Shown one piece after another: positions 23,564 to 33,145 of a stretch of DNA of 64,000 bases (position 1 is its first letter; every line of letters begins with the position of its first letter). The position numbers and the translations under genes were made by a program. The DNA comes from Romboutsia lituseburensis (lineage in GTDB: Bacteria; Bacillota; Clostridia; Peptostreptococcales; Peptostreptococcaceae), in the NCBI RefSeq assembly GCF_024723825.1, contig NZ_JANQBQ010000001.1, forward strand, positions 3,472,001 through 3,536,000. The letters run 5' to 3'. The notes under the pieces are model-generated. The model made no database searches. It had not been told where the DNA came from and saw only the letters and a list, made by a program, of their open reading frames with translations.

Positions 23564-24751
23564 TTAATATAAACTTATATTTATAGTATCATTTTTGGAT
23601 ACACTTTGGATAAAATCTAGATTGTTTGAATTTAAATCAAATATTCTTATTTCAAATCCATTATGCTCACATATAAAATAAGGATATTCCATATTTTCGT
23701 TTAAATAGAAATAAATATTGAACCATTTTAATTTATTTTCATTTAAAAAATTGTTAGTTAAAATACTTTCTATTTTTTCATCTACTCTTAATTCAAATAA
23801 TATTTGCTTTTGTGATAAGTTTACTTCAGTTTCTTTTACAATATTTAAATTTGATCTTATTTCATTGATTAGTTCTATTTCATTAGACCAACAAGATATA
23901 TGAGCAAATTTAGATTCTTTTATAAATTTTTTTATTATTAGTGGGAAAAATGACCAGTCTACGGGAACTATATCTACATCATATTTAGGAGTTATAGATA
24001 CATCATAAATATCTTTTTTTATTTTATTAGTATATATATTATTGTATGGATCTGGTACATTTTCATCTATACATTGCATTACTACTTCATATGAATCAGA
24101 TTTTAGATTTTTAAAATTAATATTTTCTTCATGTTCATTAATATCTAATATAACAAATTTAATAGTATTATCGTCTAATGAACTTAAAGACCCAGGCTGT
24201 ATTACTTTAAACGTTTCATGATTTTCCAAGCATTCAATATGATTTTCTGCAATCAATAAGTAATCATGATTATTTATATTTAACATTGCTTCTTTAGTAG
24301 AAAATTTTTCAAGAGAGCTTTCTATTATTACATTAGTTAAACTAGTGTCCCCAAAAGTATTTTGATATTCATAATCTGAATGGATCATAAAAAACTTCTT
24401 ACCATATAATTCGATAGATTTATATAGTGGTAATTGTTTAATTTTATTTATTCTATCTACGCCTAGTTTTTTCAATGTCCATAGCTCATGAGATTCTCCT
24501 TCGTCAAAAAAAACACATTCATCAAAATTATTATTAATCAATTCATATTCTTTATTTCCAATAATAGTTATAAATCTTTTATCATTTATAACTTTATCAA
24601 AAACTTCACATGGTTTAGGTCCATCTTGAATAAAATCACCAAGATTTAAAATATAATCTATAGTATTATATTTTTTTTCTATATGTTCTAAGAATATATT
24701 TAGTGCATGGATATTAGAATGAATGTCTGAGATAATGCATATTTTACCCAT
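23564..24751 (-). CDS. Calcineurin-like metallophosphoesterase with an unknown C-terminal domain
   Basis: 395 residues. Residues 1-210 carry the metallophosphoesterase ligands in order: SDIHSN (Asp9, His11), NLGDF (Asp39), GNKE (Asn66), MIHSDYE (His124) and AENHIE (His171). The usual catalytic His of GNHE is Lys67, and GHTH has become AENH, so activity may be altered. Residues about 245-395 form a separate domain (VDWSFFPLIIKKFIKESKFAHISCWSNEIELINEI, then YPYFICEHNGFEIRIFDL) that I do not recognise. GGAA and AGGAAC precede the ATG. Possible roles are nucleotide phosphodiesterase, or an immunity or signalling protein. Confidence 0.7.
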   Translation of the reverse strand: MGKICIISDIHSNIHALNIFLEHIEKKYNTIDYILNLGDFIQDGPKPCEVFDKVINDKRFITIIGNKEYELINNNFDECVFFDEGESHELWTLKKLGVDRINKIKQLPLYKSIELYGKKFFMIHSDYEYQNTFGDTSLTNVIIESSLEKFSTKEAMLNINNHDYLLIAENHIECLENHETFKVIQPGSLSSLDDNTIKFVILDINEHEENINFKNLKSDSYEVVMQCIDENVPDPYNNIYTNKIKKDIYDVSITPKYDVDIVPVDWSFFPLIIKKFIKESKFAHISCWSNEIELINEIRSNLNIVKETEVNLSQKQILFELRVDEKIESILTNNFLNENKLKWFNIYFYLNENMEYPYFICEHNGFEIRIFDLNSNNLDFIQSVSKNDTINISLY

Positions 24752-24988
24752 ATTATATAGTTCCTTTCTTATTTATTAAAAACTACCTCACAATTATATA
24801 ATAAAAAATATAATAGTGTTAGATGTATTATTCCTAAAAATTTATCTTCATAATCACAAATTGTAAGTTATGATTATATTTTACTTTAAATTAATATATA
24901 TAAAAGGATGAACTAATAATTATTATTTGAGGTCTGTTACTATATATAAAGGTAGATATTAGAATGATAGAATAGGGGAAATATAAAA

Positions 24989-25789
24989 ATGAATGAAAAA
25001 GAAAAAATTATAAATGGATTAAATTCTGAAAAAGTTGCTTCAGACGAATTGATTGAGTTAATGTTGAAAAATATTGGTTCACTATGTCCTGAATTAAGAG
25101 ATAATACAATTTATATAGGTTGGGTTAATTTAGAAGAGTCTAATAAAATTTCAACAAAGCAAAAACTTTGGTTAATAGATGGTATTCTATCTAGAAATTT
25201 ATTATTTTATGGTATTAAAGAGCAATACTCTGATGAAGTATTTACTAGAAGTTTTGTCTCTTTGTTATTAGTTGTTTTACTTGAAAGTCACTTTAAAAAT
25301 AGATACATAGATGCTGAAACTGAAAAAGAAATAATTAAACTATCTATTGAATATATGGAAACTGAGAAAGATAATAGAGGTTTTGTAGATGAAAAAGGAT
25401 GGGCCCATGCATTTGCTCATGGAGCTGATTTATTAGAAACTATTTCGAAATCCATATACTTAACACCTGATAGTGCGACAAGAGTATTAAATTGTATTTC
25501 AAGGGCTTTAATAAATATTGAAAATTTTCTATTCGGTGAGGAAAGTAGAATTGATAAAGTAATTATATCTTTAATAAAATACAATAAACTAACTCAATCT
25601 AAACTAAATAGTTGGATAGAATCAAATAATGTAAGCTTAATGGAGTCTAAGTCTTTTAATTTATGTTGGGTTAAATTTTTAATGTCTCTTTCATATATGC
25701 TTAAATTTGAAGATATAGAGTTTGAAGAAACTCAAATGTTAATAACTGAATACTTAAAGTTTTTCTATAGTACTTTTGAAATTATTTAA
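24989..25789 (+). CDS. DUF2785 family protein
   Basis: 266 residues matching DUF2785: PELRDNTIYIGWVNLEE near the start, QYSDEVFTRSFVSLLLVVLLESH, and the conserved METEKDNRGFVDEKGWAHAFAHGADLLE. The His/Asp-rich GWAHAFAHGADLL block suggests a metal or substrate site but no reaction is known. GGGGAAA is upstream of the ATG. A fragment of a paralogue lies at 23391-23519 with the same downstream hairpin element. Confidence 0.8.
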   Translation: MNEKEKIINGLNSEKVASDELIELMLKNIGSLCPELRDNTIYIGWVNLEESNKISTKQKLWLIDGILSRNLLFYGIKEQYSDEVFTRSFVSLLLVVLLESHFKNRYIDAETEKEIIKLSIEYMETEKDNRGFVDEKGWAHAFAHGADLLETISKSIYLTPDSATRVLNCISRALINIENFLFGEESRIDKVIISLIKYNKLTQSKLNSWIESNNVSLMESKSFNLCWVKFLMSLSYMLKFEDIEFEETQMLITEYLKFFYSTFEII

Positions 25790-25812
25790 AAATTTCTAAT
25801 TAAAATTAAAAA

Positions 25813-25869
25813 ATACGTGTACATCAGTCATAACAATGGATTTAAAACTAAATAGATGATTTTTACATA
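25813..25869 (-). terminator. Inverted-repeat element, copy 3 (inverted, decayed)
   Basis: TACGTGTACATCAGTCAT, AACAATGGATTTAAAA and GATGATTTTTACATAA match, base for base over most of its length, the reverse complement of the element at 15852-15911. It follows the DUF2785 gene in the same relative orientation as copy 2 follows the DUF2785 fragment. Confidence 0.65.
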
Positions 25870-25870
25870 A

Positions 25871-26017
25871 CTAAGTAACAAAGAAGCTGAGTATGTAGCA
25901 GAATTTGCAACAGCGGCATCAGTTATAAAGCATAGTATATATGGGGATGCAAACTTAGCTAAAGTAGAAGATGTAGAGAATTTAATGAAAAATGGATCAG
26001 GAAAAATAGCTCGATAA
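25871..26017 (+). pseudogene. 3-prime remnant of a PfkB-family sugar kinase (KDG-kinase-like)
   Basis: The open frame LSNKEAEYVAEFATAASVIK, then HSIYGDANLAKVEDVENLMKNGSGKIAR-stop, matches the C-terminus of 2-keto-3-deoxygluconate kinases (EFATAxSxxKHxxxGD, then a VExLM and GKIxR ending). A stop codon precedes it and the rest of the gene is absent. It has kept its terminator at 26026. Confidence 0.7.
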
Positions 26018-26025
26018 TTATTACA

Positions 26026-26058
26026 AGTCGCAGATGAAATATACTGCGACTGTTTTAT
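26026..26058 (+). terminator. Terminator of the lost sugar kinase gene
   Basis: AGTCGCAG and CTGCGACT pair around ATGAAATATA, with a T-rich exit. Confidence 0.8.
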
Positions 26059-26126
26059 TTCAATACTACTCTTAAGCGTAATATCAATTACTTTAAATTT
26101 AAAATATAATAAAAGTTGTTTATATT

Positions 26127-26173
26127 TTAAGCAACGGAGGAAGTCGTTGGTGACAGGGGCAAAGCGACTTTTT
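26127..26173 (+). repeat. Dispersed palindromic repeat copy
   Basis: TTTAAGCAACGGAGGAAGTC, GTTGGTGACAGGGGCAAAGC and GACTTTTT: a nearly complete copy of the family. AAGTCGTT and AGCGACTT within it can form an 8-bp stem ahead of the T run. Confidence 0.8.
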
Positions 26174-26212
26174 ATAAAAGAAAACTATGAAATAAGTAGA
26201 TAGGGGACAGAG

Positions 26213-27175
26213 ATGAGTTATTTTAAAAAAATAGTAATTGGACTAGTAATTACATTAAGTTTAATTATTTTAGCTGGATTTGGATTTGTATATAGTAAGT
26301 TAAATTCCATATATGTAAAAGATGAAGCTGTAAAAAGTGAACAAGACACTAATGAAAAAATGGTAGAAGGAATAACTAACATATTATTAGTAGGAATCGA
26401 TGGAAGATATATAGACAAAGGAAATAGATCTGACTCTGTAATGTTAGTTACAATTGATAGCAAAAACAAAGATATAAAAATAACATCAATAGCAAGAGAT
26501 ACATATGTTGAAATTCCAGGATATTCAACTGAAAAGTTAACTCATGCATATGCATATGAAGGAATTGATTTATTAAAAGAAGTATTTAAGGTTAACTTTG
26601 ATATTAAAATTGATAAATATATAGCTGTTAACTTTGTTTCATTTATGGATATTATGGACGAGTTAGGTGGAGTAGAAGTAAATATAGAAGAAAAAGATAT
26701 TGATGAAGTTAATAAGTATATAGATGACTGTTATGAGTATTATTACAATAAAAAAGACGAAGTTAAAAAAGAATATATAACTAAATCAGGAACTCAAAGA
26801 TTAAATGGATATCAAGCACTTGCATTTAGCAGGATAAGATATACTGACAGTGCATTTGCTAGAGATAATAGACATAGAGAAGTAGCTCAAAGTGTTTATA
26901 AAGAGTTTTTGAAAAAAGGACCGCAAGAATATAAAAAATGTGCAGATATCCTTTTAGAAAACACTAAAACAAATATAAGTCCTATTCAAATGCTGAATTT
27001 AGGATATACGGTGTTTAATATTAATGACAAGGATATAGAACAATTACAGTTTCCCCTAGAAGAACATAGAAATGGCCATATTATAGATGATAAAAAAGGC
27101 TGGGTATTAGAGTGGGATAAAGAGCCTAATATAAAAGCTTGGCATGAGTTTATTTATGGAAATGAGGATAAATAG
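26213..27175 (+). CDS. LytR-CpsA-Psr (LCP) family protein
   Basis: 320 residues. A short cytoplasmic end and one membrane helix (about 8-28) precede an extracytoplasmic LCP domain: NILLVGIDGRYIDKGNRSDSVMLVTID, KITSIARDTYVEIPGY, VNFVSFMDIMDELGGVEVNI, and GYQALAFSRIRYTDSAFARDNRHREV. The conserved Asp and Arg residues that bind the polyprenyl-pyrophosphate substrate are present. LCP enzymes transfer glycopolymers (teichoic acid-like or capsule) from lipid carriers to peptidoglycan. GGGGAC lies before the ATG. It is monocistronic. Confidence 0.92.
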   Translation: MSYFKKIVIGLVITLSLIILAGFGFVYSKLNSIYVKDEAVKSEQDTNEKMVEGITNILLVGIDGRYIDKGNRSDSVMLVTIDSKNKDIKITSIARDTYVEIPGYSTEKLTHAYAYEGIDLLKEVFKVNFDIKIDKYIAVNFVSFMDIMDELGGVEVNIEEKDIDEVNKYIDDCYEYYYNKKDEVKKEYITKSGTQRLNGYQALAFSRIRYTDSAFARDNRHREVAQSVYKEFLKKGPQEYKKCADILLENTKTNISPIQMLNLGYTVFNINDKDIEQLQFPLEEHRNGHIIDDKKGWVLEWDKEPNIKAWHEFIYGNEDK

Positions 27176-27270
27176 TTAGTATATTGTAAGCTGAATATGC
27201 TTATAAAGTCTAATACATAACATAGAAAATATTTCAAATATCATATATTTATGGTAAGATTATATCAGTA

Positions 27271-27306
27271 AAAGAGTGTAGGCAGGTATTTGTTAACACT
27301 CTTTTT
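27271..27306 (+). terminator. Terminator after the LCP gene
   Basis: AAAGAGTGT and ACACTCTTT pair around a 17-base loop, followed by TT and an AT-rich tail. Confidence 0.75.
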
Positions 27307-27371
27307 ATTTTAAGATACAAAAACAATCATTTAAAATCAAACATAAGACTACAAAGGGGATATAATATAGA

Positions 27372-29285
27372 ATGAAAAATAAGACGCTAAAAATAATATT
27401 TATTTTATTAATGATAAGTGTGTTATTTTATAAAATGTACTATATATATAATGTAAATCACGAAATACATAATATAAAGAGGCACCATCAATTAAGAAGT
27501 TACGAAAAAAAAGATTTTAAATTAAATAACAAAACTTTAATTTATTCACTAAGTAAAAATAATAAAAATATAGAAGCGAATTTTATATTGGGTTATTATA
27601 GTATCGTAAATGGAGATATAGACAGTGCAAATAAGTACTTTGATTTGGCTACAAAGCAAATAAATAATACTGATAATAAATTTATAAAATATTACATATA
27701 TAATAAATTATCGTATAAATTTATAGATAGCGATTATGATAAGGCTAAACAATATACTAAATTAGCTTTAGAAAATATAGATCTAAAAAATGATAATAAG
27801 GGCTATATTTTAGTATGGAATAGTTTGTTTAAGTATGTAAATAAGACTGATGGAGTTTATTTTATTATTGAAAATATGGAAAAATACTTGTTGAGAAGTG
27901 ATAAAAATAATATATTTGGACTTACAAAAAATATAGCTCCGATGTATTATATAGCTGGAAATAGAGAGAAAACTATAAAAAGCTTTTTATATATTTTACA
28001 TTCTGCTAATGAAAGACAAGACATGTATTTAAAATCAAAAACCTTAATAGATTTAAGTTCGACTTTTAGTGATGTGGGAGCATTTGATTTAGCACAATCA
28101 CTTGTATATAAGTCATTTAAGTCAATAAATAAAATAGATGATAATAGAAAATATAATATGGATCTATATGCATACACAGCTTTATGTGGAATAAATTTGA
28201 ATAAAAAAGATACTAAAAATTTAAAAAAATATATAAATAAGATTTATGAATTAGAAGGAAAAATACCACAAGAAGAGTATAATGATTATTTAATTAATGC
28301 AAAAGTATTTGAAAGTATGACGAATGATAAAAGTAATGGATATAAAAAGTCTAAACAGCTTATAGATGAAGCAATAAAAATATTAGAAAATGAAAAAGAA
28401 GTTTTATTAGTAGATACTGATATATTAGTTATATCTGGATATGCACACTGCAAATATTTAATTGGTAAATATCAGGAATCTATAAAGTACTATGAAATAG
28501 CTTATAAAAAAATGAACGAGCGAAAAAGTAGATGTTATGAAGTGTTAATTTTAACAAATTTAAAAGAACTTTATCATACAGTAGGAAATACAGAAAAGTT
28601 TAACCAGACTAAAGAATCGTTAGAAAATATTTACTCTAAATATCAAAATGAGATTGCGGCTTCTTATTTGAAAAATAGTATTAGTGAATACAAAGAACTA
28701 ATAAAAGTAGAAGAAGATTTTAAACATAAAATAGGAAAATTAGGAGTGATAATTTTTGTTCTTATAGCTTTTATTATTACAGTAGTATCATATAATATAA
28801 AAAATAAAAAATTAGAAGCAGCATTAAAAATAGACCCATTGACTAAAATTTATAATAGAGGATATTTTAATTTGATGTATGATACCTTGTTAAAAGGCGA
28901 TGGTAATAAGGGCTTTTATATTGCAATGCTTGATATTGATGATTTTAAGCACATAAATGATACTTATGGACATCAATTTGGAGATGAGGTATTAGTTGGA
29001 ATATGTAAGTTTTTTAGAAAAAATCTAAATAATAATTGCTCTGTATATAGATATGGTGGAGAAGAATTTGTTATAATAATCAAAAATAAAACTAAAAAAG
29101 AAGTTTTAGATAAATGTGAAAGATATAGAAAAAGCATAGAAAGTATGACTTGGGGTGAAAATATTACAGTTACTGTAAGTATAGGTGTAGCTGGTTTTAA
29201 AGAAAATGAATATAATACGTTAGGAAAAGCGGATGAAAATTTATACATATCTAAGCTTAATGGTAAAAATAAAGTATCTATATAA
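27372..29285 (+). CDS. Membrane TPR-GGDEF diguanylate cyclase
   Basis: 637 residues: an N-terminal membrane helix (about 7-26), a long extracytoplasmic TPR-like helical region (about 55-440, with repeats such as NFILGYYSIVNGDIDSANKYF), a second membrane helix (about 457-478) and a GGDEF domain (about 490-637). The active site is intact: DPLTKIYNRGYF, MLDIDDFKHINDTYGHQFGDEVL and YRYGGEEFVII. It should make c-di-GMP from two GTP. The RxxD inhibitory site is replaced by NNNC, so product inhibition is not expected. It may feed the c-di-GMP-II riboswitches at 58.9 and 60.3 kb. Confidence 0.9.
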   Translation: MKNKTLKIIFILLMISVLFYKMYYIYNVNHEIHNIKRHHQLRSYEKKDFKLNNKTLIYSLSKNNKNIEANFILGYYSIVNGDIDSANKYFDLATKQINNTDNKFIKYYIYNKLSYKFIDSDYDKAKQYTKLALENIDLKNDNKGYILVWNSLFKYVNKTDGVYFIIENMEKYLLRSDKNNIFGLTKNIAPMYYIAGNREKTIKSFLYILHSANERQDMYLKSKTLIDLSSTFSDVGAFDLAQSLVYKSFKSINKIDDNRKYNMDLYAYTALCGINLNKKDTKNLKKYINKIYELEGKIPQEEYNDYLINAKVFESMTNDKSNGYKKSKQLIDEAIKILENEKEVLLVDTDILVISGYAHCKYLIGKYQESIKYYEIAYKKMNERKSRCYEVLILTNLKELYHTVGNTEKFNQTKESLENIYSKYQNEIAASYLKNSISEYKELIKVEEDFKHKIGKLGVIIFVLIAFIITVVSYNIKNKKLEAALKIDPLTKIYNRGYFNLMYDTLLKGDGNKGFYIAMLDIDDFKHINDTYGHQFGDEVLVGICKFFRKNLNNNCSVYRYGGEEFVIIIKNKTKKEVLDKCERYRKSIESMTWGENITVTVSIGVAGFKENEYNTLGKADENLYISKLNGKNKVSI

Positions 29286-29307
29286 AATAATAAATAAAGT
29301 TATGCAA

Positions 29308-29339
29308 AATGACTATAGAGTTTTCTATAGTCATTTTTT
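29308..29339 (+). terminator. Terminator after the diguanylate cyclase
   Basis: AAATGACTATAGA and TCTATAGTCATTT form a 13-bp stem with a GTTT loop and a T run. Confidence 0.9.
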
Positions 29340-29457
29340 GACTTGAATTATATAAAATTGATTTGACTTAGTATAAATATCCAAAATAGGTCTATAATTT
29401 TAACTAGAATTTATATATTTAAATTAATAGGATTTAAGAATTAAAAGGAGTGATTGT

Positions 29458-29934
29458 TTGAGTAAAAAGAAGATAGTGATTGCAAGTATTGCTGTATGGA
29501 TGATGGTTATATTTTTTATGTCTAATCAACCTGGAAATGTATCCTTTGATATATCAGGTAGTTTTATAGATATGCTTAAAAATGTTCCTATAGTAGGAAG
29601 TCTATTAAATAATATTTTGGTATCAAATAGTGCTCAGTTTATTATTAGAAAAGGTGCTCATATGTTTTCATATGCAACACTAGCTGTACTATGTTTTATG
29701 GTTATTTATGAAGTTAAAAAGTCTAGTAAAAAAGCTACTTATATATCATTTTTAATATCATTTTTATATGCATGTAGTGATGAATTTCATCAATTATTTA
29801 TACCTGGAAGAGGTGCTCAATTTAAAGATGTAATGATAGATTGTGTAGGTGCTTTTATAGGATTAATGATTGTTAATGCTATAGTTAAAATTAGTGAAAA
29901 TAAAAAGTCAAAAGCAAGTGCTGACGATTTATAA
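29458..29934 (+). CDS. VanZ-like membrane protein
   Basis: 158 residues starting at TTG 29458 after AAAAGGAG. It has four hydrophobic segments and the VanZ signature: FFMSNQPG at the end of helix 1, RKGAHMFSYATLAVLCF, then ACSDEFHQLFIPGRGAQFKDVMIDCVGAFIGL. VanZ was named for low-level teicoplanin resistance; most homologues have unknown roles in the envelope. It is monocistronic. Confidence 0.9.
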   Translation: MSKKKIVIASIAVWMMVIFFMSNQPGNVSFDISGSFIDMLKNVPIVGSLLNNILVSNSAQFIIRKGAHMFSYATLAVLCFMVIYEVKKSSKKATYISFLISFLYACSDEFHQLFIPGRGAQFKDVMIDCVGAFIGLMIVNAIVKISENKKSKASADDL

Positions 29935-30042
29935 AATTAAATTTTAATTAATAAACAAAATGGTTAGCGCCATGAAATAAGCATATTTATTATGTTTTTG
30001 CAAAAAATTAGAATATAATTATTTTACATAAAGGAGTCTAAT

Positions 30043-30615
30043 ATGAAAAAAGAATTAATAGCAACACTTATTATAAGCACAAGTATATTTTGTGTAGCAT
30101 GTAATAATTCAACACCAGTAAAAGATGAACCACCTAAAGAACAAGCTACACAAACTAAAATAACAATAGAAGAAGCTAAAGATATAGCTTTAAAGCATGC
30201 AAAATTAACAAATGATAAAGTTACATTTGTGAAAACTGAAGAGAACATGGACGATGGGGTAAAAACATATGATGTTGAATTTTATGTAGATAAGACTGAA
30301 TATGATTATGAAATCAATGCAGATACAGGAGAAATCATAGAATTTGACCAAGATATAGAAAACCATGAAATTAAGCAAGATGAAAAGCTTAATAATAATG
30401 CAAAGATAACTGAAGAACAAGCAAAAGAAATAGCATTAAAACATGCAAATCTAACAAGTGACAAAGTAAACTTTTCAAAAGTTGAATATGAAATTGATAA
30501 GACTACAGGCGTAGAAAATTATGATATAGATTTTTATTATAACAATCAAGAATATAGCTATGATATAGATTCACAAAGTGGAAAAGTTATATCATATGAA
30601 ATCGATAAAAAGTAA
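30043..30615 (+). CDS. PepSY-domain lipoprotein with two repeats
   Basis: 190 residues. A lipoprotein signal (STSIFCVAC, modified Cys about residue 20) is followed by two PepSY repeats: KITIEEAKDIALKHAKLTNDKVTF with YDYEINADTGEIIEFD, and KITEEQAKEIALKHANLTSDKVNF with YSYDIDSQSGKVISYE. PepSY domains are small extracytoplasmic modules thought to inhibit or modulate peptidases. AAAGGAG lies before the ATG, and a terminator follows. Confidence 0.9.
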   Translation: MKKELIATLIISTSIFCVACNNSTPVKDEPPKEQATQTKITIEEAKDIALKHAKLTNDKVTFVKTEENMDDGVKTYDVEFYVDKTEYDYEINADTGEIIEFDQDIENHEIKQDEKLNNNAKITEEQAKEIALKHANLTSDKVNFSKVEYEIDKTTGVENYDIDFYYNNQEYSYDIDSQSGKVISYEIDKK

Positions 30616-30636
30616 ATATACAACTTTAATTATAAG

Positions 30637-30667
30637 AACACTAACTTAAAGAAGTTAGTGTTTTTTA
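30637..30667 (+). terminator. Terminator after the PepSY lipoprotein
   Basis: AACACTAACTT and AAGTTAGTGTT pair around AAAG, with T6 at the end. Confidence 0.9.
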
Positions 30668-30727
30668 TATACTAAGGTATTATAAATTATATGGTTTGTG
30701 GATAAGTTATAATACCAACTGCTAGGC

Positions 30728-30784
30728 TTGAGCAACGGACCTGTTTTTTAGGTCGTTGGCGACAGGAGCGAAGCGACTTTTTTA
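30728..30784 (+). repeat. Dispersed palindromic repeat copy with extended first hairpin
   Basis: TTGAGCAACGGACCTGTTTT, TTAGGTCGTTGGCGACAGGA and GCGAAGCGACTTTTT. The first hairpin loop is longer than in other copies. The rest of the stretch 30668-31027 has no gene and probably carries the sstT promoter. Confidence 0.8.
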
Positions 30785-31027
30785 TTATGGATAGAATTAT
30801 ATTTACTGAATAGTGTGAATTTATTTACTAAAGTTGAATTTTATTGCAAAAAAACTACAATATGGAGAAAAAATATTTAAAAATGATTAAAATTTTGTCT
30901 CAACTTTTCATGTCTAAAATGATTTAAAATGGATATAGAGCAAAGATAACGTTTTCGATAAAGGGGTTTGTAAAAATATGTTATCGTAAATTTTATCAAT
31001 GACATTTTAAAATTACAGGAGGGAATT

Positions 31028-32254
31028 ATGAACACTTTAGTAACAAAATGGAATAATATTAGTTTGGTAAAAAGAATAATAATGGGGCTTATATTAGGGA
31101 CTGTATTAGCCTTAGTAGTGCCAAGTGCTACACCAATAGCTTTACTTGGATCTTTATTTGTTGGAGCATTAAAAGCAGTAGCTCCAGTATTGGTTTTCTT
31201 CTTAGTAATGGCAGCACTTTGCCAACATAAAGAAGGTAAAAAAACAAATATGAAATCAATTGTATTTTTATATCTTTTAGGAACATTGATAGCAGGAATG
31301 GTTGCAGTTATAGGAAGTTTTATGTTCCCTATTAAACTGACATTAGTTGCTGGAGCTGAAGGTGTTACACCTCCTGGTGGAGTAGGAGAAGTATTACAGA
31401 CTTTATTAATGAACGTTGTATCTAATCCAGTAAGTTCATTAGCAAATGCAAATTATATAGGTATATTAACTTGGGCTTTAGTATTTGGTTTAGCTCTTAA
31501 GAATTCATCAGATTCAACTAAACAAGTTATAATAAATATATCTGATGCAGTATCTCAAGCAGTTAGATGGATAATAAACTTAGCACCATTTGGGATAATG
31601 GGATTAGTATTTGATACAATTGCTACAGCTGGTATAGAATCATTATTTAGTTATGGTCAATTAATAGTATTATTAGTAGGATGTATGGCATTTGTTGCTT
31701 TAGTAGTTAACCCAATATTAACTTTTATAGCAACACGTAAAAATCCATATCCATTAGTATTTAAATGTCTTAAGGAAAGCGGCATTACAGCATTCTTCAC
31801 TCGTAGTTCAGCTGCAAATATACCAGTAAACATGGGATTATGCAAAGACTTAGGTTTAGATGAAGATACTTACTCAGTTTCAATACCACTTGGAGCTACT
31901 ATAAATATGGGAGGAGCAGCTATAACAATATCTGTACTAGCACTTGCTGCGGCTCATACGATGGGAGTAAAAGTAGATATAGGAACTGCAGTAATATTAA
32001 GTGTACTTTCAGCAGTTAGTGCATGTGGAGCTTCTGGAGTTGCAGGAGGATCATTACTTTTAGTACCACTTGCTTGTAGTTTATTTGGTATACCAAATGA
32101 TATAGCTATGCAAGTTGTTGGTGTTGGATTTATAGTAGGGGTTATACAAGATTCTTGTGAAACAGCTCTAAATTCATCAACAGATGTTTTATACACTGCA
32201 ATAGCTGAATTTGCGAAAAATAGAAAAGAAGGAAAAGCTAGTAAAGTAGCTTAA
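31028..32254 (+). CDS. sstT: Sodium/serine-threonine symporter SstT
   Basis: 408 residues of the dicarboxylate/amino acid:cation symporter family with SstT-specific stretches: [25 protein letters not shown], the re-entrant serine-rich loop [33 protein letters not shown] and [18 protein letters not shown]. It imports serine and threonine with Na+. The length matches characterised SstT. AGGAGGG precedes the ATG. It is a single gene with its own terminator; amino acid uptake fits an amino-acid-fermenting anaerobe. Confidence 0.95.
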   Translation: MNTLVTKWNNISLVKRIIMGLILGTVLALVVPSATPIALLGSLFVGALKAVAPVLVFFLVMAALCQHKEGKKTNMKSIVFLYLLGTLIAGMVAVIGSFMFPIKLTLVAGAEGVTPPGGVGEVLQTLLMNVVSNPVSSLANANYIGILTWALVFGLALKNSSDSTKQVIINISDAVSQAVRWIINLAPFGIMGLVFDTIATAGIESLFSYGQLIVLLVGCMAFVALVVNPILTFIATRKNPYPLVFKCLKESGITAFFTRSSAANIPVNMGLCKDLGLDEDTYSVSIPLGATINMGGAAITISVLALAAAHTMGVKVDIGTAVILSVLSAVSACGASGVAGGSLLLVPLACSLFGIPNDIAMQVVGVGFIVGVIQDSCETALNSSTDVLYTAIAEFAKNRKEGKASKVA

Positions 32255-32260
32255 TATAAT

Positions 32261-32307
32261 AAAAAGCTAATTTAAAATGATTGAAATCATCTTAAATTAG
32301 CTTTTTT
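32261..32307. terminator. Bidirectional terminator between sstT and the polyferredoxin gene
   Basis: AAAAAGCTAATTTAA and TTAAATTAGCTTTTTT pair with an inner ATGATT/AATCAT extension and poly-A/poly-T on both sides. Confidence 0.88.
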
Positions 32308-32311
32308 CATA

Positions 32312-33145
32312 CTAAAGTATTTTAAATCCACTTTTTATAGCATCATGAGGACAAGATTTTTTACACTTACCGCATCTTATACAATCAATACTCTTAGGTT
32401 CTTCATAAATTTTTATCTCCATATGACAAGATTTACTGCAAAGTTTACAGCTTGTACATTTATCTTTGTCTATAGTATATTGATAAAAACTAAATCTATT
32501 AAATAAAGAATAAAAAGCTCCTAATGGACAGATATATCTACAAAATGGTCTGTATATAAATACAGATGATATTATCATAACCAGCAGTAAAAATATCTTC
32601 CAGTTAAATAAAAATCCTATAGTTTGTCTTAGAGATTCATTTAATAATACTAAAGGTATACCACCTTCTAGTATACCCGCGGGACATATAAATTCACAAA
32701 AGTATGGTTTTGATATGCCAAATTCATTAGTTAAAAACATAGGCATAAGTATTACAAAAGTAATAAGTATAACGTATTTTAAATATTTTAATACGTTATC
32801 TATTTTTTTATTTACTTTTACTTTTCTAATTTTTATTTTATAAAGTAGATCTTGGAAAAATCCAAATGGGCAAATCCACCCACATATAAATCTGCCAAAG
32901 ATTATCCCAAACAAAGACATAATACCTATTACATAAAATGAGAATTTATATTTGATGCCACCTAATACAGCTTGTAGAGAACCTATTGGGCATGAACCCA
33001 TTGCTCCTGGGCATGAATAACAGTTTAATCCTGGAACACATATTTTTTTAGAGTTACCTTTATATATATTTCTTTCTAAAAAGCCTTTGACATTAGCATT
33101 GGTAATTATTGTTGCAAATATTTGAGTTAAAGTTCTTTTATCCAA
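32312..33145 (-). CDS. Membrane 4Fe-4S polyferredoxin (NapH/CcoG-like)
   Basis: 277 residues starting at TTG 33143-33145. Four or five membrane helices carry two CxxCxxxCP-like clusters (FICGWICPFGFFQDLLYK and RPFCRYICPLGAFYSLF), plus an N-terminal GLNCYSCPGAMGSCPIG. The C-terminal soluble part has two ferredoxin motifs (CTSCKLCSKSC and CIRCGKCKKSCP). It should pass electrons across or along the membrane. The start overlaps the end of the CXXC peptide gene by 8 bases, so translation is coupled. It forms an operon with that peptide and a TlpA-like thioredoxin. Confidence 0.88.
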   Translation of the reverse strand: MDKRTLTQIFATIITNANVKGFLERNIYKGNSKKICVPGLNCYSCPGAMGSCPIGSLQAVLGGIKYKFSFYVIGIMSLFGIIFGRFICGWICPFGFFQDLLYKIKIRKVKVNKKIDNVLKYLKYVILITFVILMPMFLTNEFGISKPYFCEFICPAGILEGGIPLVLLNESLRQTIGFLFNWKIFLLLVMIISSVFIYRPFCRYICPLGAFYSLFNRFSFYQYTIDKDKCTSCKLCSKSCHMEIKIYEEPKSIDCIRCGKCKKSCPHDAIKSGFKIL

